Source: an uncultured Lachnospiraceae bacterium (GTDB taxonomy: Bacteria; Bacillota; Clostridia; Lachnospirales; Lachnospiraceae). From it: a DNA stretch of 57,558 nucleotides. A model generated the notes under the pieces. It saw nothing but the letters and a program-made list of their open reading frames with translations. It had not been told where the DNA came from and searched no databases. The position numbers and the translations under genes were made by a program. The first letter of the stretch is position 1, and each line of letters begins with the position of its first letter. The stretch lies in contig CAQGLR010000022.1 of assembly GCA_948794795.1 (NCBI GenBank), forward strand, positions 1 through 57,558, written 5' to 3'. Below are positions 43,997-54,204 of this stretch, piece by piece.

Positions 43997-46114
43997 ATGG
44001 ATATAAACAATTATAAAAAATATGAACCATTTTTTGGTACATGGTATTTTGACGGGGATAAAAGCCAGCTTGGTACTGGAAGTTTTGCAAGCGTATTCCG
44101 CATAGTACGCTATGACGCCAACGTAAACCCTTGTGCGCTTAAGATTATTACTATTCCAAAATCAGATGCAGAGATTGCAACGCAGCGCTCTGAGGGAATG
44201 GATGATATAAGCATACAGAAGTATTACCAGCATATGGTTGACGATATAAGAAAAGAATTTGAGCTGATGTCAGAACTTAAAGGGTGCAACAATGTTGCAA
44301 GCTGTGAAGATTTTATTGCATACCGGCATAAAGATGGTTTTGGCTTTGACATTATGATACGTATGGAACTTCTGCTGCCACTTATATCATTTGAAATGGA
44401 AAATGAAATAGATGAGCTGGCAGTTATAAAGCTTGGTATTGATATGTGCCAGGCACTTGAAAGATGCAGTATTAAAAATATTATCCACAGGGATATAAAA
44501 CCAGACAATATTTTTCTGTCATCAATGGGGGATTTTAAACTTGGTGATTTTGGAATTGCCAGGACTATGGATAATACAGTTATGATGATGTCAAGAAAAG
44601 GGACACCAAATTATATGGCTCCTGAAGTGTATTTTTCAAAACCATATGATAATACGGCTGATATTTATTCACTTGGAATAGTACTTTACAGGATGTTAAA
44701 TGACAGGCGCATACCGTTCCTGCCTCCAGCACCAAGGCAGATAAATAAGGAAGACAGGGAAGGTGCTTTTATGAAGCGTATCCAGGGTGTTATACTGCCA
44801 AGACCTGCACATGGTGACGAAGCTTTAAAAAGCATTGTATTAAAAGCATGTGCATACAGAAGGGAAGACCGTTACCAAAATCCCAGAGAAATGCGCATGC
44901 ATCTTGAAATGGTACGCGGGGTACTTATGCAGGGCGGCAGTGTGCCAAAAGAATTTGCAGAAGGGCTTGACAGTACAATCTCTTTACAAAATGCTGACCT
45001 TACAAGAGAGATGGAACAGATAATAAGAAATAACCTGTCATTACAAGATACGGCATCTGTAAAGAAAACAAAAATTTACACACCTGTAAGGAAGTTTATA
45101 CTAGGTGGCTGCATAGTAGTCATTATATTAGCAGGTGCTGCTGCAATATGGCAGTTTAATACAAAAAATACAGGTAGTAAAAATTCCAGGACAAGCAGTA
45201 TAAAACAAGCACAAGAAACAAAAATCCCAGATGGAAATATATATGACAAACGGATGGATATAACAAAGCTTGATGCAAAGAAAGATGGTCTTGAAAGCCT
45301 TTCAGAGCTTAAATATTATAAGAACCTTGAAGTCCTGTTATTAAAAGATTATGGATTAAAAGATACAAGCAGTCTGTCCGGGCTTAATAAAATTACTTTA
45401 TTAGATTTAAGCAATAATATTAACCTTGAAGATTTATCTGGTATTTCTGGTATGAAAGCACTTGAAAAGCTTGATTTAAGTGAAACAGCAGTAAGCAATA
45501 TAGATGTTGTCCGGTCACTGGAATCCCTTAAATCAATTAATATAAGTTATACATTAATTGAAGATGCCAGCCCTTTAAAAGAGTGTACAGAATTAGAAGC
45601 TCTTTATGCTGCATATAATAATGAAAATTTTACAAATAACAGTATTATGGAAGCAGCAGGCAGTCTTAAGAACCTGAAAGAACTAGACCTTACAGGGGAT
45701 GCAATAGCAGCAGATGGCATAGGTCAGCTTAAGAAGCTTAGCTCACTTGTTTCTTTAAAGCTTGGGGGTACTTCTATAAGTGATATACACTGTGGATATT
45801 TAAAAGAACTTAAAAACCTGGAAGTACTAGATTTACAATCTAATATTAATATAACAGATTTTAGATTTATAAAAAATTTTAAGAAGCTTAGGAAACTGGA
45901 TTTATCCGCAACAGGTATTACAGACATAAACGGTATAGAGAAACTTAAAAAACTTGAGGAACTGGATTTGTCACTTGTATTTTTAGAAGATATATCTATG
46001 CTTGGAAAATTAAAAAAATTAAAACGTGTAATACTTACGGGCAGTGACAGTATTAACAGCCAGGCAAAGGCATTAAAAAAGTCCATGCCAGGCTGTAAGT
46101 TTGAAATACAATAG
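43997..46114 (+). CDS. Transmembrane Ser/Thr protein kinase with extracellular leucine-rich repeats
   Basis: The 705-residue protein has a cytosolic Hanks-type kinase domain (residues about 15-310) with LGTGSFASVF, ALK lysine, IIHRDIKPDN, LGDFGIAR and MAPEVYF, all catalytic motifs intact. One transmembrane helix (FILGGCIVVIILAGAAAIW, about 367-386) is followed by an ectodomain of about ten leucine-rich repeats (NLEVLDLQSNINITDF, KLRKLDLSATGITDI) where PASTA domains would be usual. GGGAG precedes the ATG. It is followed by a phosphatase, 10 bases away, and shares the locus with an FHA reader protein. It would sense an outside signal and phosphorylate pilus regulators; targets are inferred. Confidence 0.93.
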   Translation: MDINNYKKYEPFFGTWYFDGDKSQLGTGSFASVFRIVRYDANVNPCALKIITIPKSDAEIATQRSEGMDDISIQKYYQHMVDDIRKEFELMSELKGCNNVASCEDFIAYRHKDGFGFDIMIRMELLLPLISFEMENEIDELAVIKLGIDMCQALERCSIKNIIHRDIKPDNIFLSSMGDFKLGDFGIARTMDNTVMMMSRKGTPNYMAPEVYFSKPYDNTADIYSLGIVLYRMLNDRRIPFLPPAPRQINKEDREGAFMKRIQGVILPRPAHGDEALKSIVLKACAYRREDRYQNPREMRMHLEMVRGVLMQGGSVPKEFAEGLDSTISLQNADLTREMEQIIRNNLSLQDTASVKKTKIYTPVRKFILGGCIVVIILAGAAAIWQFNTKNTGSKNSRTSSIKQAQETKIPDGNIYDKRMDITKLDAKKDGLESLSELKYYKNLEVLLLKDYGLKDTSSLSGLNKITLLDLSNNINLEDLSGISGMKALEKLDLSETAVSNIDVVRSLESLKSINISYTLIEDASPLKECTELEALYAAYNNENFTNNSIMEAAGSLKNLKELDLTGDAIAADGIGQLKKLSSLVSLKLGGTSISDIHCGYLKELKNLEVLDLQSNINITDFRFIKNFKKLRKLDLSATGITDINGIEKLKKLEELDLSLVFLEDISMLGKLKKLKRVILTGSDSINSQAKALKKSMPGCKFEIQ

Positions 46115-46124
46115 GAGGCGTGGC

Positions 46125-46925
46125 ATGGTAATTGAAAGTTCTGTAGTGTCACATACTGGAAAGATAAGACAGAATAATGAGGACAATTTCTTTTTAAATG
46201 GAATATACAGACAGGAAGAACTGGACAGTACTTTTGCAAAAACACAGAAAATAAGCAGCAGGAGGCTTGTATATGCTGTGTGTGATGGTATGGGCGGTGA
46301 AGAATATGGTGAGGTTGCATCTTTTTGTGCTGTAAATTCTATGGAAATATTTAAAGAGAAAGAATGGTCTGCTGCCTTGTTTGAAGAATACCTGGAAAAT
46401 GTAAAAGCGGATATGGTTAAAAGAAATAGCAAACTTTCTGCACAAAATATGGGCTCCACATTTGCTTTGCTGTATCTTGAAGATAATACAGCATATATAG
46501 CTAATATGGGTGACAGCCGTGTATATTTATACAGGCATGGCAGGCTTGTACAACTGACCAGGGACCATACACAGGCAAGGCTTTTGTTAGATAATGGTCT
46601 TTTATCACCAGATGAAGCCAGAAAACACATAAGCGGGCATATACTTACACGTTATTTAGGAGTTGATAATGAAATTACTGTAGATGATATATATATGCCA
46701 GAAGCTTTAAAGCTGTGTAAAGGTGATATATTTCTAATATGTTCCGATGGCCTTACAGATATGCTGCCAGATAAAACAATAGAAGAATACCTTCATAAAC
46801 CAGAGTTAAATAATACTGCCAGCATAGCATGGGGATTATGTACAAAAGCACTTGATGCAGGCGGCAGGGATAATATTACATGTATTATTACAAAGATTAT
46901 AAAGAAAAACAGCAGGTTTTCATAA
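46125..46925 (+). CDS. PP2C-family Ser/Thr protein phosphatase 2
   Basis: The 266-residue phosphatase contains the full set of PP2C motifs: QNNEDNFFLNG, VCDGMGGEEYGE, GDSRVYLYRHG, ICSDGLTDML and GGRDNIT. It is cytosolic and is expected to reverse the action of the neighbouring LRR-kinase. AGGAGG, partly overlapping the kinase stop codon, lies 6 bases before ATG at 46125, so the pair is translationally coupled; a longer upstream frame overlaps the kinase end and is not supported. It resembles phosphatase 1 at 28601, giving two PP2C enzymes around one kinase. Confidence 0.92.
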   Translation: MVIESSVVSHTGKIRQNNEDNFFLNGIYRQEELDSTFAKTQKISSRRLVYAVCDGMGGEEYGEVASFCAVNSMEIFKEKEWSAALFEEYLENVKADMVKRNSKLSAQNMGSTFALLYLEDNTAYIANMGDSRVYLYRHGRLVQLTRDHTQARLLLDNGLLSPDEARKHISGHILTRYLGVDNEITVDDIYMPEALKLCKGDIFLICSDGLTDMLPDKTIEEYLHKPELNNTASIAWGLCTKALDAGGRDNITCIITKIIKKNSRFS

Positions 46926-46958
46926 CAGAATTAAAACCAGTTGGAAAGGGGATAACAG

Positions 46959-49900
46959 ATGAAAAAAGAAATTAAAAAAATAACTGGTATAGTGCTTGTA
47001 CTTGCATTGTTATTAACCTGTATATATCACAGGGAATTTTATAATAAATGTACTGCAAGTGCAAACGGGCTTCCGGAAGCTTTATATGTGTATCAGTTTA
47101 ATAATTCACCTGGAACAGCAGAAATTGTTATAAGAAATGGTGATACAGCAGAAGGAAGCAATAGTGGGACTATACCATCTGTGGATACAGATACCAGTGT
47201 AAAATATGCAGAAGGAATAAGCGGAAAAGGAATTTATCTTGATGGTACATATGGGCTTAAACTTTATCCTGTACTTGACAGCAATTCATATACAATATCA
47301 CTATGGGTAAAACCAGAAGAAGAGTGTCTGTATTCTAATATATTGTATGCTGGCACAGGACTTCTTACAGAAGAGGAGAAATATTTTAGTATTACATCTG
47401 ATGATACAGCTATGCCAGTTGTATTGTCGTCATCTGATAATGGAGGATACTATATAGGGGATGGAAAAGCAATAGAAAGCGGAAAATGGAGCCATATATG
47501 TATGGCAGTAAATGGCATAAATGCAAGTATATATATTAATGGTAAATTATATGTATCTGGCAATGTGCCAGCTGGGATATGTAATAAATATACACAATAT
47601 TATCTTGGGACTGACTGCTACAATATTCCATTTAAAGGATGTATAGATAATATTTCTTTTTATAATACATACATTCCAGAAAGCCAGGCAGAAAGCATTT
47701 ATAATAGTGAAAAAAATATGCCTGCTTCTGGAAATGTAACAAGCATAAGCCTTAATAAAAGTTCATTATCTTTAAACGGGTATGGAAACAGTGAAGCACT
47801 TTATGCCAATATAGCACCTGCCAGTGTACAGGACCAGGGTGTGGAATGGAAGTCTTCTAACCCGTCAGCTGTTTCTGTAAATAATGGTGTAGTTACAGCT
47901 TTAAAAAATGGCACTGCAGTTATAACTGCAGTAACCAGGGATGGCGGGTATAAAGCAGAATGTAAGGTTACAATAGAAGGCATACCAGAACTTGAAAATA
48001 TAACTTTAGATAAAACATATATAACACTTGAAGGCGATGGCAGCAGTACAGTGCTTACTGCCAGCCCTGTACCTGCAGCAGCGCATATCCCGGGGCTTAT
48101 ATGGTCTTCATCAGACAGTAATGTTGCAGAAGTAAAACAGGATGGATGTGTTTATGCAATAGCTAATGGCAGTGCAGATATTAAAGTACAGACAGAAGAC
48201 GGGACTTTTACAGCGGTATGCCATATAACTGTACAAGGTGTTTCAAAAGAGGTAGCAGTTTCCTCTATAGAATTTTCAGAAAGTTCAGTCCAATTAGACA
48301 ATAAAAATAAAACCCACCAGCTGGCTGCTGTTGTAATACCAGCCAGTGCCGCCAATAAAGAATGTGTGTATTATTCAGAAGATAACAGCATAGTAACAGT
48401 TGATGATTCAGGAATGGTTAAAGCTGTAGGAAATGGTACTACTAATATATGTGTTATAAGTAATGACGGGCGTTTTACAGCAAGTTGTAAAGTATCTGTT
48501 TCGGGGTTTAAAGATACTGCTATAAAAAAGCTGGAACTTGATAAAGAAAATATAAAAGTTGAAAGGGGAGGTACAGGATATCTTTATGTATGTAAGGAAC
48601 CTGTCACATCAGATGAAGTACTGGACTGGAGCAGTAACAACCCTGATGCTGTAGATGTTGTTGCTGATGAGTATGGCATGTCTGCAGAAGTAATTGTATA
48701 TGAAGAAGCAGTTATGGGAAGTACAGCAATAATTACTGTTTCATCGGAAACAGGGGTTAGTGCAGAATGTTTTGTGGAAGTTACGGAATATGGTGTAAAG
48801 AAAATAGACATGGACCATAAGAAATTGTATATGCTTCCTGGGGAAAGTTATGAGATGGAAGCAGATATAGTGCCAAGGGAAGCAGAAGGTTCAGAAATAA
48901 TATGGCATTCAAATAATATACAGGTTGCACAGGTAGATGAAAATGGCGTAGTAAAAGTACAAAAAAATGCTAAAGCTGGTTCTACAGCTGTTATTACATC
49001 AAGCAATATTACCAGGACTAAAGAGTCAGAATGTAAAATAATAGTCCAGTCTAAAAAGGTAAAGATTAAGAAATTAACTACAACAAAAAGAAATATATCA
49101 CTTTATCCAGGGCAGAAAGCAGATATGTCTGTAAAATATATGCCGGCAGACGCTACAGATGTACAACTGTCATATATAAGTAATAACCCTGGCATTGTAA
49201 AAGTAAGCAAAAACGGGAAGATATCTGTACCATCTGGATATAAGGGCACAGCAGAAGTAAAGGTAACTGCAGAGTCTAAAAGTGGAAAGAAAGTTTCTTC
49301 TGTTATAAAGGTAAAACAGAAGAAAATTAAAATTAAAAAACTTTCTATGTCAAGACCAGTCCTTGATTTATATGAGGGAAATAATACAACACTTTATACT
49401 GGCCATAAACCTGCTAATGCCACACAGTCTAATATAAAATGGACAAGCAGTAATAGAAATATAGCAAAGATAACGGGCAATGGCAGCCGTGCAACTATAA
49501 GGGCTGGAAGTGTTTCTTCTAAGAAGACAGTTACAATAAAAGCAAAGGATATAAATGGGGCTACAGCTACATGCAGGGTATCAGTACATCCTAAACCATC
49601 AGGAAGTACAGGAAATAATAACAGCCAGGAAAGCAGCAACACTTCACCAGGCAGCAGCCAGCCAGGAGCAGGAGATGGAAACAAGCCATCTGGCAGCAAT
49701 AAACCTGCTTTACCTAAAATAAGAAAACTGGCATTTGGGAGTAATTATGTATTGGTAAGCCGGGGCAGCGGCAGGAATTTAAAAACAATGCTGACAATAT
49801 CCCCAGTAAATGCAAATAATGACCTGGTATGGAAGTGCAGCAGTAAATATGCTTCTGTAAACCAGGCAGGTTATATTACTGTTTCAGGTAAAGCACAGAA

Positions 49901-49982
49901 GAATACAAATATATCTGTACTTGTATATAGTAAAAGCAACAGCCTGGCAAAGGCTTCAATAATAATAAGTGTTAAAGTATAA
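46959..49982 (+). CDS. Secreted LamG-like and multi-Big_2 surface protein
   Basis: This 1007-residue protein has an N-terminal signal or anchor (ITGIVLVLALLLTCIYH). A concanavalin/LamG-like domain (residues about 45-255) shows GKGIYLDGTYGLKLYP, YTISLWVKPEE and WSHICMAVNG. About six or seven Ig-like Big_2 repeats follow, recognised by units such as VEWKSSNPSAVSVNNGVVTA and LIWSSSDSNVAEVKQDG. A Ser/Gly/Asn-rich linker (about 880-920) precedes the last domain. There is no sorting motif. LamG domains often bind glycans. GGAAAGGGG precedes the ATG. It follows the kinase/phosphatase pair and may be a pilus-associated adhesin or a cell wall protein, which is inference. Confidence 0.85.
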   Translation: MKKEIKKITGIVLVLALLLTCIYHREFYNKCTASANGLPEALYVYQFNNSPGTAEIVIRNGDTAEGSNSGTIPSVDTDTSVKYAEGISGKGIYLDGTYGLKLYPVLDSNSYTISLWVKPEEECLYSNILYAGTGLLTEEEKYFSITSDDTAMPVVLSSSDNGGYYIGDGKAIESGKWSHICMAVNGINASIYINGKLYVSGNVPAGICNKYTQYYLGTDCYNIPFKGCIDNISFYNTYIPESQAESIYNSEKNMPASGNVTSISLNKSSLSLNGYGNSEALYANIAPASVQDQGVEWKSSNPSAVSVNNGVVTALKNGTAVITAVTRDGGYKAECKVTIEGIPELENITLDKTYITLEGDGSSTVLTASPVPAAAHIPGLIWSSSDSNVAEVKQDGCVYAIANGSADIKVQTEDGTFTAVCHITVQGVSKEVAVSSIEFSESSVQLDNKNKTHQLAAVVIPASAANKECVYYSEDNSIVTVDDSGMVKAVGNGTTNICVISNDGRFTASCKVSVSGFKDTAIKKLELDKENIKVERGGTGYLYVCKEPVTSDEVLDWSSNNPDAVDVVADEYGMSAEVIVYEEAVMGSTAIITVSSETGVSAECFVEVTEYGVKKIDMDHKKLYMLPGESYEMEADIVPREAEGSEIIWHSNNIQVAQVDENGVVKVQKNAKAGSTAVITSSNITRTKESECKIIVQSKKVKIKKLTTTKRNISLYPGQKADMSVKYMPADATDVQLSYISNNPGIVKVSKNGKISVPSGYKGTAEVKVTAESKSGKKVSSVIKVKQKKIKIKKLSMSRPVLDLYEGNNTTLYTGHKPANATQSNIKWTSSNRNIAKITGNGSRATIRAGSVSSKKTVTIKAKDINGATATCRVSVHPKPSGSTGNNNSQESSNTSPGSSQPGAGDGNKPSGSNKPALPKIRKLAFGSNYVLVSRGSGRNLKTMLTISPVNANNDLVWKCSSKYASVNQAGYITVSGKAQKNTNISVLVYSKSNSLAKASIIISVKV

Positions 49983-50035
49983 AAACAATATTGGAAATAT
50001 AAAATTTATGAAAGGAAAACAACAGGATTTTGCCT

Positions 50036-50959
50036 GTGGTATGGAATATGAAAAATAGAAAATATAGGCTGGATTATTATTTAATGGTTTTATTATTTAT
50101 AATATCAATAATATTTATGGCTGCTTCTAATAAGAATATTAACCAGTATGTAAAGGCAGCATCAGATTATTTTTCAATGGTAGAAACAAGTATTACCATA
50201 ATGGTTGGTGAAACTGACTTTATAGAAACAGATATGGCAGCAGATATACCTTATTCAGAAGCAGATTTAACATGGAAATCAGATAACAGCAGTATAGCCA
50301 GTGTAGATAATAGTGGTGTTATTACAGGGATAGCAGAAGGAAGTACAACTGTTACAGCTTCAATGCCAGATGGCAGCAGTGAAATTTGTACTATTATAGT
50401 TTCTGGATACATAAATGATGAAGATGACCCAGACAAAAATATTGACGAAACCGAAAAGGGAGACCAGGATAATTATAGTGAAAATCCGCCATTTAGTAAA
50501 TTAGTTATAGAAAAAAAGATGACAATATATATTGGCGGAGGCGGTGAATGGGCAGAAATTAGTTATGAGCCACAGGATGCAGATGAAGAAACAATCACCT
50601 GGAAAAGCAGTAATCCAAAAGTTGCTACAATAGAGGATGGCCTTGTAAAAGGTATTAAACCAGGGACAGTGAAAATTATTGCAATGACACCTAATAATAT
50701 TAGTGCAACATGTACAGTAACAGTTAAAAAACCACAAATCAAGCTTGAAAAGAACAAGGCAAAACTTAAAATTGGCAAACGTGTACAGATTAAGGCAACT
50801 TGCAGCCCTGATACTAAACCATCATTTAAATCACAAAATAAATCAATAGCATCAGTAACAGCAAACGGGCTTGTGAAAGCAAAGAAAAAAGGCAAAACAG
50901 TTATTGTTGTAAAAGCAAACGGGATATCAAAGAAATTTAATGTTACTGTAGTAAGATAA
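50036..50959 (+). CDS. Membrane-anchored Big_2 domain protein
   Basis: The 307-residue protein has an N-terminal hydrophobic segment (YYLMVLLFIISIIFMAAS) and three Big_2-type Ig-like units (LTWKSDNSSIASVDNSGVIT; ITWKSSNPKVATIEDGLVKG; SFKSQNKSIASVTANGLVKA), separated by an acidic linker (DDEDPDKNIDETEKGDQ in style). The end is Lys-rich, like the tails of the surface proteins at 21412 and 25012. The start is uncertain: GTG at 50036 has AGGA 8 bases upstream, TTG at 50030 is too close to it and ATG at 50048 lacks a clear site. A strong terminator follows, so it closes the pilus/signalling block. Confidence 0.75.
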   Translation: MVWNMKNRKYRLDYYLMVLLFIISIIFMAASNKNINQYVKAASDYFSMVETSITIMVGETDFIETDMAADIPYSEADLTWKSDNSSIASVDNSGVITGIAEGSTTVTASMPDGSSEICTIIVSGYINDEDDPDKNIDETEKGDQDNYSENPPFSKLVIEKKMTIYIGGGGEWAEISYEPQDADEETITWKSSNPKVATIEDGLVKGIKPGTVKIIAMTPNNISATCTVTVKKPQIKLEKNKAKLKIGKRVQIKATCSPDTKPSFKSQNKSIASVTANGLVKAKKKGKTVIVVKANGISKKFNVTVVR

Positions 50960-51043
50960 TTTTAACAGTAATGTAGGCAGGATTTTATGGGAAGTATTAA
51001 ATTTCTGGTATGACTATAACTGATAAGATATATTTTATAAGAG

Positions 51044-51075
51044 ACAGGTCTTAAAAATGGCCTGTTTTTTATTTA
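51044..51075 (+). terminator. Rho-independent terminator closing the pilus/surface block
   Basis: ACAGGTC (51044-51050) pairs with GGCCTGT (51059-51065), with one mismatch, followed by TTTTTTATTT. It lies 84 bases after the Big_2 protein gene. Confidence 0.85.
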
Positions 51076-51192
51076 TATTGCTGGCAGTATTAATTAATAT
51101 ATGTTAAAGTATAATTATTGTAAAATATTATAACAGGCATGTGGATTATATTTAAAAATAGTAAAATATTGTCCAGAACGTTATTTATTTAA

Positions 51193-51207
51193 GCCACCGA
51201 AGGTGGC
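51193..51207 (+). promoter_or_regulatory. Small perfect hairpin directly before the recD2 ribosome binding site
   Basis: GCCACC and GGTGGC flank a GAA loop, ending 2 bases before the GGAGG (51210-51214) of the next gene. A stem at this place can protect mRNA or change ribosome access. No regulator is known. Confidence 0.45.
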
Positions 51208-51220
51208 ATGGAGGATTAAT

Positions 51221-53356
51221 ATGGTAAAAATCCGTTGTGTAGTAGAACGTATAACATACCAGAACCCAGAAAATGGGTATACTGTGCTTAAGGCACGTAT
51301 TAAAGGTTACAGGGAACTTGTACCTGTAGTAGGTAATTTATTAGATGTCAATATTGGTTCTGTACTGGTAGCGGAAGGCAGCTGGAAGATAGATGCCAGG
51401 TATGGCAGGCAGTTTATAGCAGAGAAATGGGAAGAAACACTTCCTGCTACAGTTTATGGTATTGAAAAATATCTTGGCAGTGGTCTTGTCAAAGGCATTG
51501 GACCCAAATATGCAAAAAAAATTGTACAAGAGTTTGGAACAGACACTATTTCAGTTATAGAAGAAAATATACAGCTATTATTAAAAGTTGAAGGCATTGG
51601 CAGGAAACGTGTAGAAATGATACATGAAAGCTGGGAGAAGCAGAAAGAAATTAAGAATATTATGCTTTTCCTGCAGGAAAGTGGTGTAAATACATCGTTT
51701 GCTGCTAAGATTTATGCCCAGTATGGGGATAAAAGCATCGAAAAAACCAGGGAAAACCCATTTTGTCTTGCAGATGATATATGGGGGATAGGTTTTAAAA
51801 CTGCTGATATAATTGCACAGAACCTTGGAGTAGACAAGCAGTCATATATAAGGCTTAGAAGCGGTATTATGTATACACTGGGTGAACTCGCTGGTGACGG
51901 CCATGTTTATGCAGAGCCTGGACAGCTGCTTGTAAAGGCGTCAGCGTTGCTCAATGCTGAAGAAGAGTATATTGTAATGACAGCTGACCAGATGGTAAAG
52001 GACAATGATTTAATTATTGAAGAAGATGCAATATACCTTCCTCCGTTTTATTATTCTGAAACAGGTACAGCAAACAAGCTGATTAAACTGGCAAACCGCC
52101 CAGGAAAAAATCTGGAAGGCAGTACAGATATTACAAAAATAGAAGAGAGGTTAAATATCAAGTATGATAAATTACAGGCAAATGCAATAAAGCAGGCAGC
52201 AATATCAAAAGTCCTTGTACTGACAGGCGGGCCAGGCACAGGCAAGACAACTGTTACAAAAGGAATTATAGCTATGTACCAGGAACATGGTTTAAAAATA
52301 CTTCTTGCTGCGCCTACAGGCAGGGCAGCAAAGCGCATGACAGAGGCAACAGGTATTGAGGCTAAGACTATACACCGCCTTTTAGAATGCAAACCTCCAG
52401 AGGGATACCAGAAAAATAATGAAAACCCGCTTGAAGGGGATGTACTTATTGTTGATGAATGTTCAATGATTGATATTGTACTTATGAATTCGCTGTTAAA
52501 AGCAGTTCCAGAAGATATGCGTCTTGTGCTGGCAGGTGATATTAACCAGCTTCCATCTGTAGGTGCAGGAAATGTGCTCCGTGATATAATTGACAGTGGG
52601 AAATTTCCTGTAATAGAACTTAAAAAGATATTCCGCCAGGCACAGAGCAGCCGTATAATAATGAATTCACACAAGATTAATGCAGGGGAAATGCCAGACA
52701 TATCAAATGGGAAAAATTCTGATTTCTTCTTTATACAAAAAGAAACACCAGAGCAGGCAGCAGAAGAGATTGTAAATCTTGTAAAATATAATTTACCAAA
52801 TTACTATAAAATCCCAGTATCCCAGATACAAGTATTGTCACCGTTACAACGTGGAGCAGCAGGGGCGGCAAATCTTAATATTATATTACAGGAAGCACTA
52901 AATCCAGGCGGGTTAGGAATCAGGCATGGAGGTTATATATTCCGTACAAATGATAAAGTTATGCAGATAAAAAATAACTATGACAAAGAAGTTTTTAATG
53001 GAGATACAGGAATAATAGAGAAAACAAGCCTGGAAGACCGTACGTTAATTATAAATTTTGATGGGAGGCATATAGAGTATGATGCTTCAGAACTTGATGA
53101 ACTGGTGCTTGCATATGCCACAACAATACATAAATCACAAGGTTCAGAATATCCAGTTGTTGTTATGCCTGTGTTAATGGAGCATTCTATTATGCTTCAG
53201 AGAAACCTTGTTTATACAGGTATCACAAGGGCAAAGAAAATACTTGTTATTGTAGGGACAAGAAAGGCGTTAGAATATTCTGTAAATAATATGTCAGTTA
53301 CAAAGCGTAATACAATGCTTAAAGAAAGACTGGCAGGAACAGCTTTTAAAATGTAA
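51221..53356 (+). CDS. recD2: RecD2-type SF1B DNA helicase
   Basis: The 711-residue helicase unwinds DNA 5' to 3' in repair, independently of RecBC. An N-terminal OB-like region (CVVERITYQNPENGYTVLKA) and tandem helix-hairpin-helix units (GSGLVKGIGPKYAKKIV; LLKVEGIGRKRVEMI) precede the motor. Walker A is LTGGPGTGKTT (about 333-343), motif Ia TGRAAKRM, Walker B LIVDECSMID, motif III AGDINQLPSVG and the C-terminal YATTIHKSQGSEY and VYTGITRAK motifs. The length matches Firmicute RecD2. ATG at 51221 has GGAGG 6 bases upstream; the frame also opens 18 bases earlier without a site. It is a housekeeping gene that marks a return to core genome. Confidence 0.93.
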   Translation: MVKIRCVVERITYQNPENGYTVLKARIKGYRELVPVVGNLLDVNIGSVLVAEGSWKIDARYGRQFIAEKWEETLPATVYGIEKYLGSGLVKGIGPKYAKKIVQEFGTDTISVIEENIQLLLKVEGIGRKRVEMIHESWEKQKEIKNIMLFLQESGVNTSFAAKIYAQYGDKSIEKTRENPFCLADDIWGIGFKTADIIAQNLGVDKQSYIRLRSGIMYTLGELAGDGHVYAEPGQLLVKASALLNAEEEYIVMTADQMVKDNDLIIEEDAIYLPPFYYSETGTANKLIKLANRPGKNLEGSTDITKIEERLNIKYDKLQANAIKQAAISKVLVLTGGPGTGKTTVTKGIIAMYQEHGLKILLAAPTGRAAKRMTEATGIEAKTIHRLLECKPPEGYQKNNENPLEGDVLIVDECSMIDIVLMNSLLKAVPEDMRLVLAGDINQLPSVGAGNVLRDIIDSGKFPVIELKKIFRQAQSSRIIMNSHKINAGEMPDISNGKNSDFFFIQKETPEQAAEEIVNLVKYNLPNYYKIPVSQIQVLSPLQRGAAGAANLNIILQEALNPGGLGIRHGGYIFRTNDKVMQIKNNYDKEVFNGDTGIIEKTSLEDRTLIINFDGRHIEYDASELDELVLAYATTIHKSQGSEYPVVVMPVLMEHSIMLQRNLVYTGITRAKKILVIVGTRKALEYSVNNMSVTKRNTMLKERLAGTAFKM

Positions 53357-53431
53357 CAGTGGGAAAGGTTTGATTACAGAACCAGAGGTATAGAAACAAT
53401 TTATTACCAATGTGGTTAAAGGAATATAATT

Positions 53432-54073
53432 ATGGAAGACAGGTATTTTGAAAATGCATTATCAAACTTTGTATTTGATATAGCAGGCGGAAGTGCAATA
53501 CGCCATATGGCAGATAAAGGGTATACTATAAAACGTATAAAAGAAAGCCTGGAATATCCAGTTTCATTTGAAAAAATCCAGAATACTGTGTGGAAACATT
53601 TATTAGACAGAAAAGTAATATTAGAAGAAGAGCCAGGAATAAGTGCTACAAAAGAAAATATTGCCTATGTAGAGAAGTATGGAAAATATGGCAGGAAAAG
53701 TTTTAGTGCTGTCGTTGTACCAGACACAAATTATAAGAAAATTAAATGGAAAGTTAATGAATATAAGTATAATATTAAACAGGATTTTTCTGTATATATT
53801 TCTGGAAAATGCAATAAAAATGGAAGAGAAACTGCATATGTATCTTGTGATTTTGGAATATTAAAAAGAAATAGTACAGATAAGTTTAAAGTAATAATGG
53901 ATATACTGGACAGCCGCCAGGGAGAATATATTGAAGGGCTTTTATGGCCATGCAGGCGTGTTTACCACAGGCTTGATTTAGGTATGCAGGAAATTATAGA
54001 AATACTTGTTAAAAAAGAATTGTATAATGGATGCTGTTATTTTATGGAACTAGAAGAAAAAGTTTTATTTTAA
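53432..54073 (+). CDS. Hypothetical protein downstream of recD2
   Basis: The 213-residue soluble protein has no named domain that I can identify. The first 70 residues look helical with an HTH-like stretch (DKGYTIKRIKESLEYPVSFE); the middle is charged and strand-rich; the end includes LLWPCRRVYHRLDLGMQEII. AAAGGAA lies about 10 bases before the ATG. It follows recD2 by 75 bases and is probably cotranscribed. A similar pairing occurs, from memory, in related Lachnospiraceae. Function is unknown. Confidence 0.75.
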   Translation: MEDRYFENALSNFVFDIAGGSAIRHMADKGYTIKRIKESLEYPVSFEKIQNTVWKHLLDRKVILEEEPGISATKENIAYVEKYGKYGRKSFSAVVVPDTNYKKIKWKVNEYKYNIKQDFSVYISGKCNKNGRETAYVSCDFGILKRNSTDKFKVIMDILDSRQGEYIEGLLWPCRRVYHRLDLGMQEIIEILVKKELYNGCCYFMELEEKVLF

Positions 54074-54204
54074 CCTAAGGTAAGCTTAAAAAACACATTT
54101 GTAAGAGGAGGATTATGTAAATTACTTATTTTAGAATAAGTCCGGACTTTTGCCAGAATACTACAAAACAGTTATAAAGATGGTTTACATCTGTCTGGCT
54201 AAAA

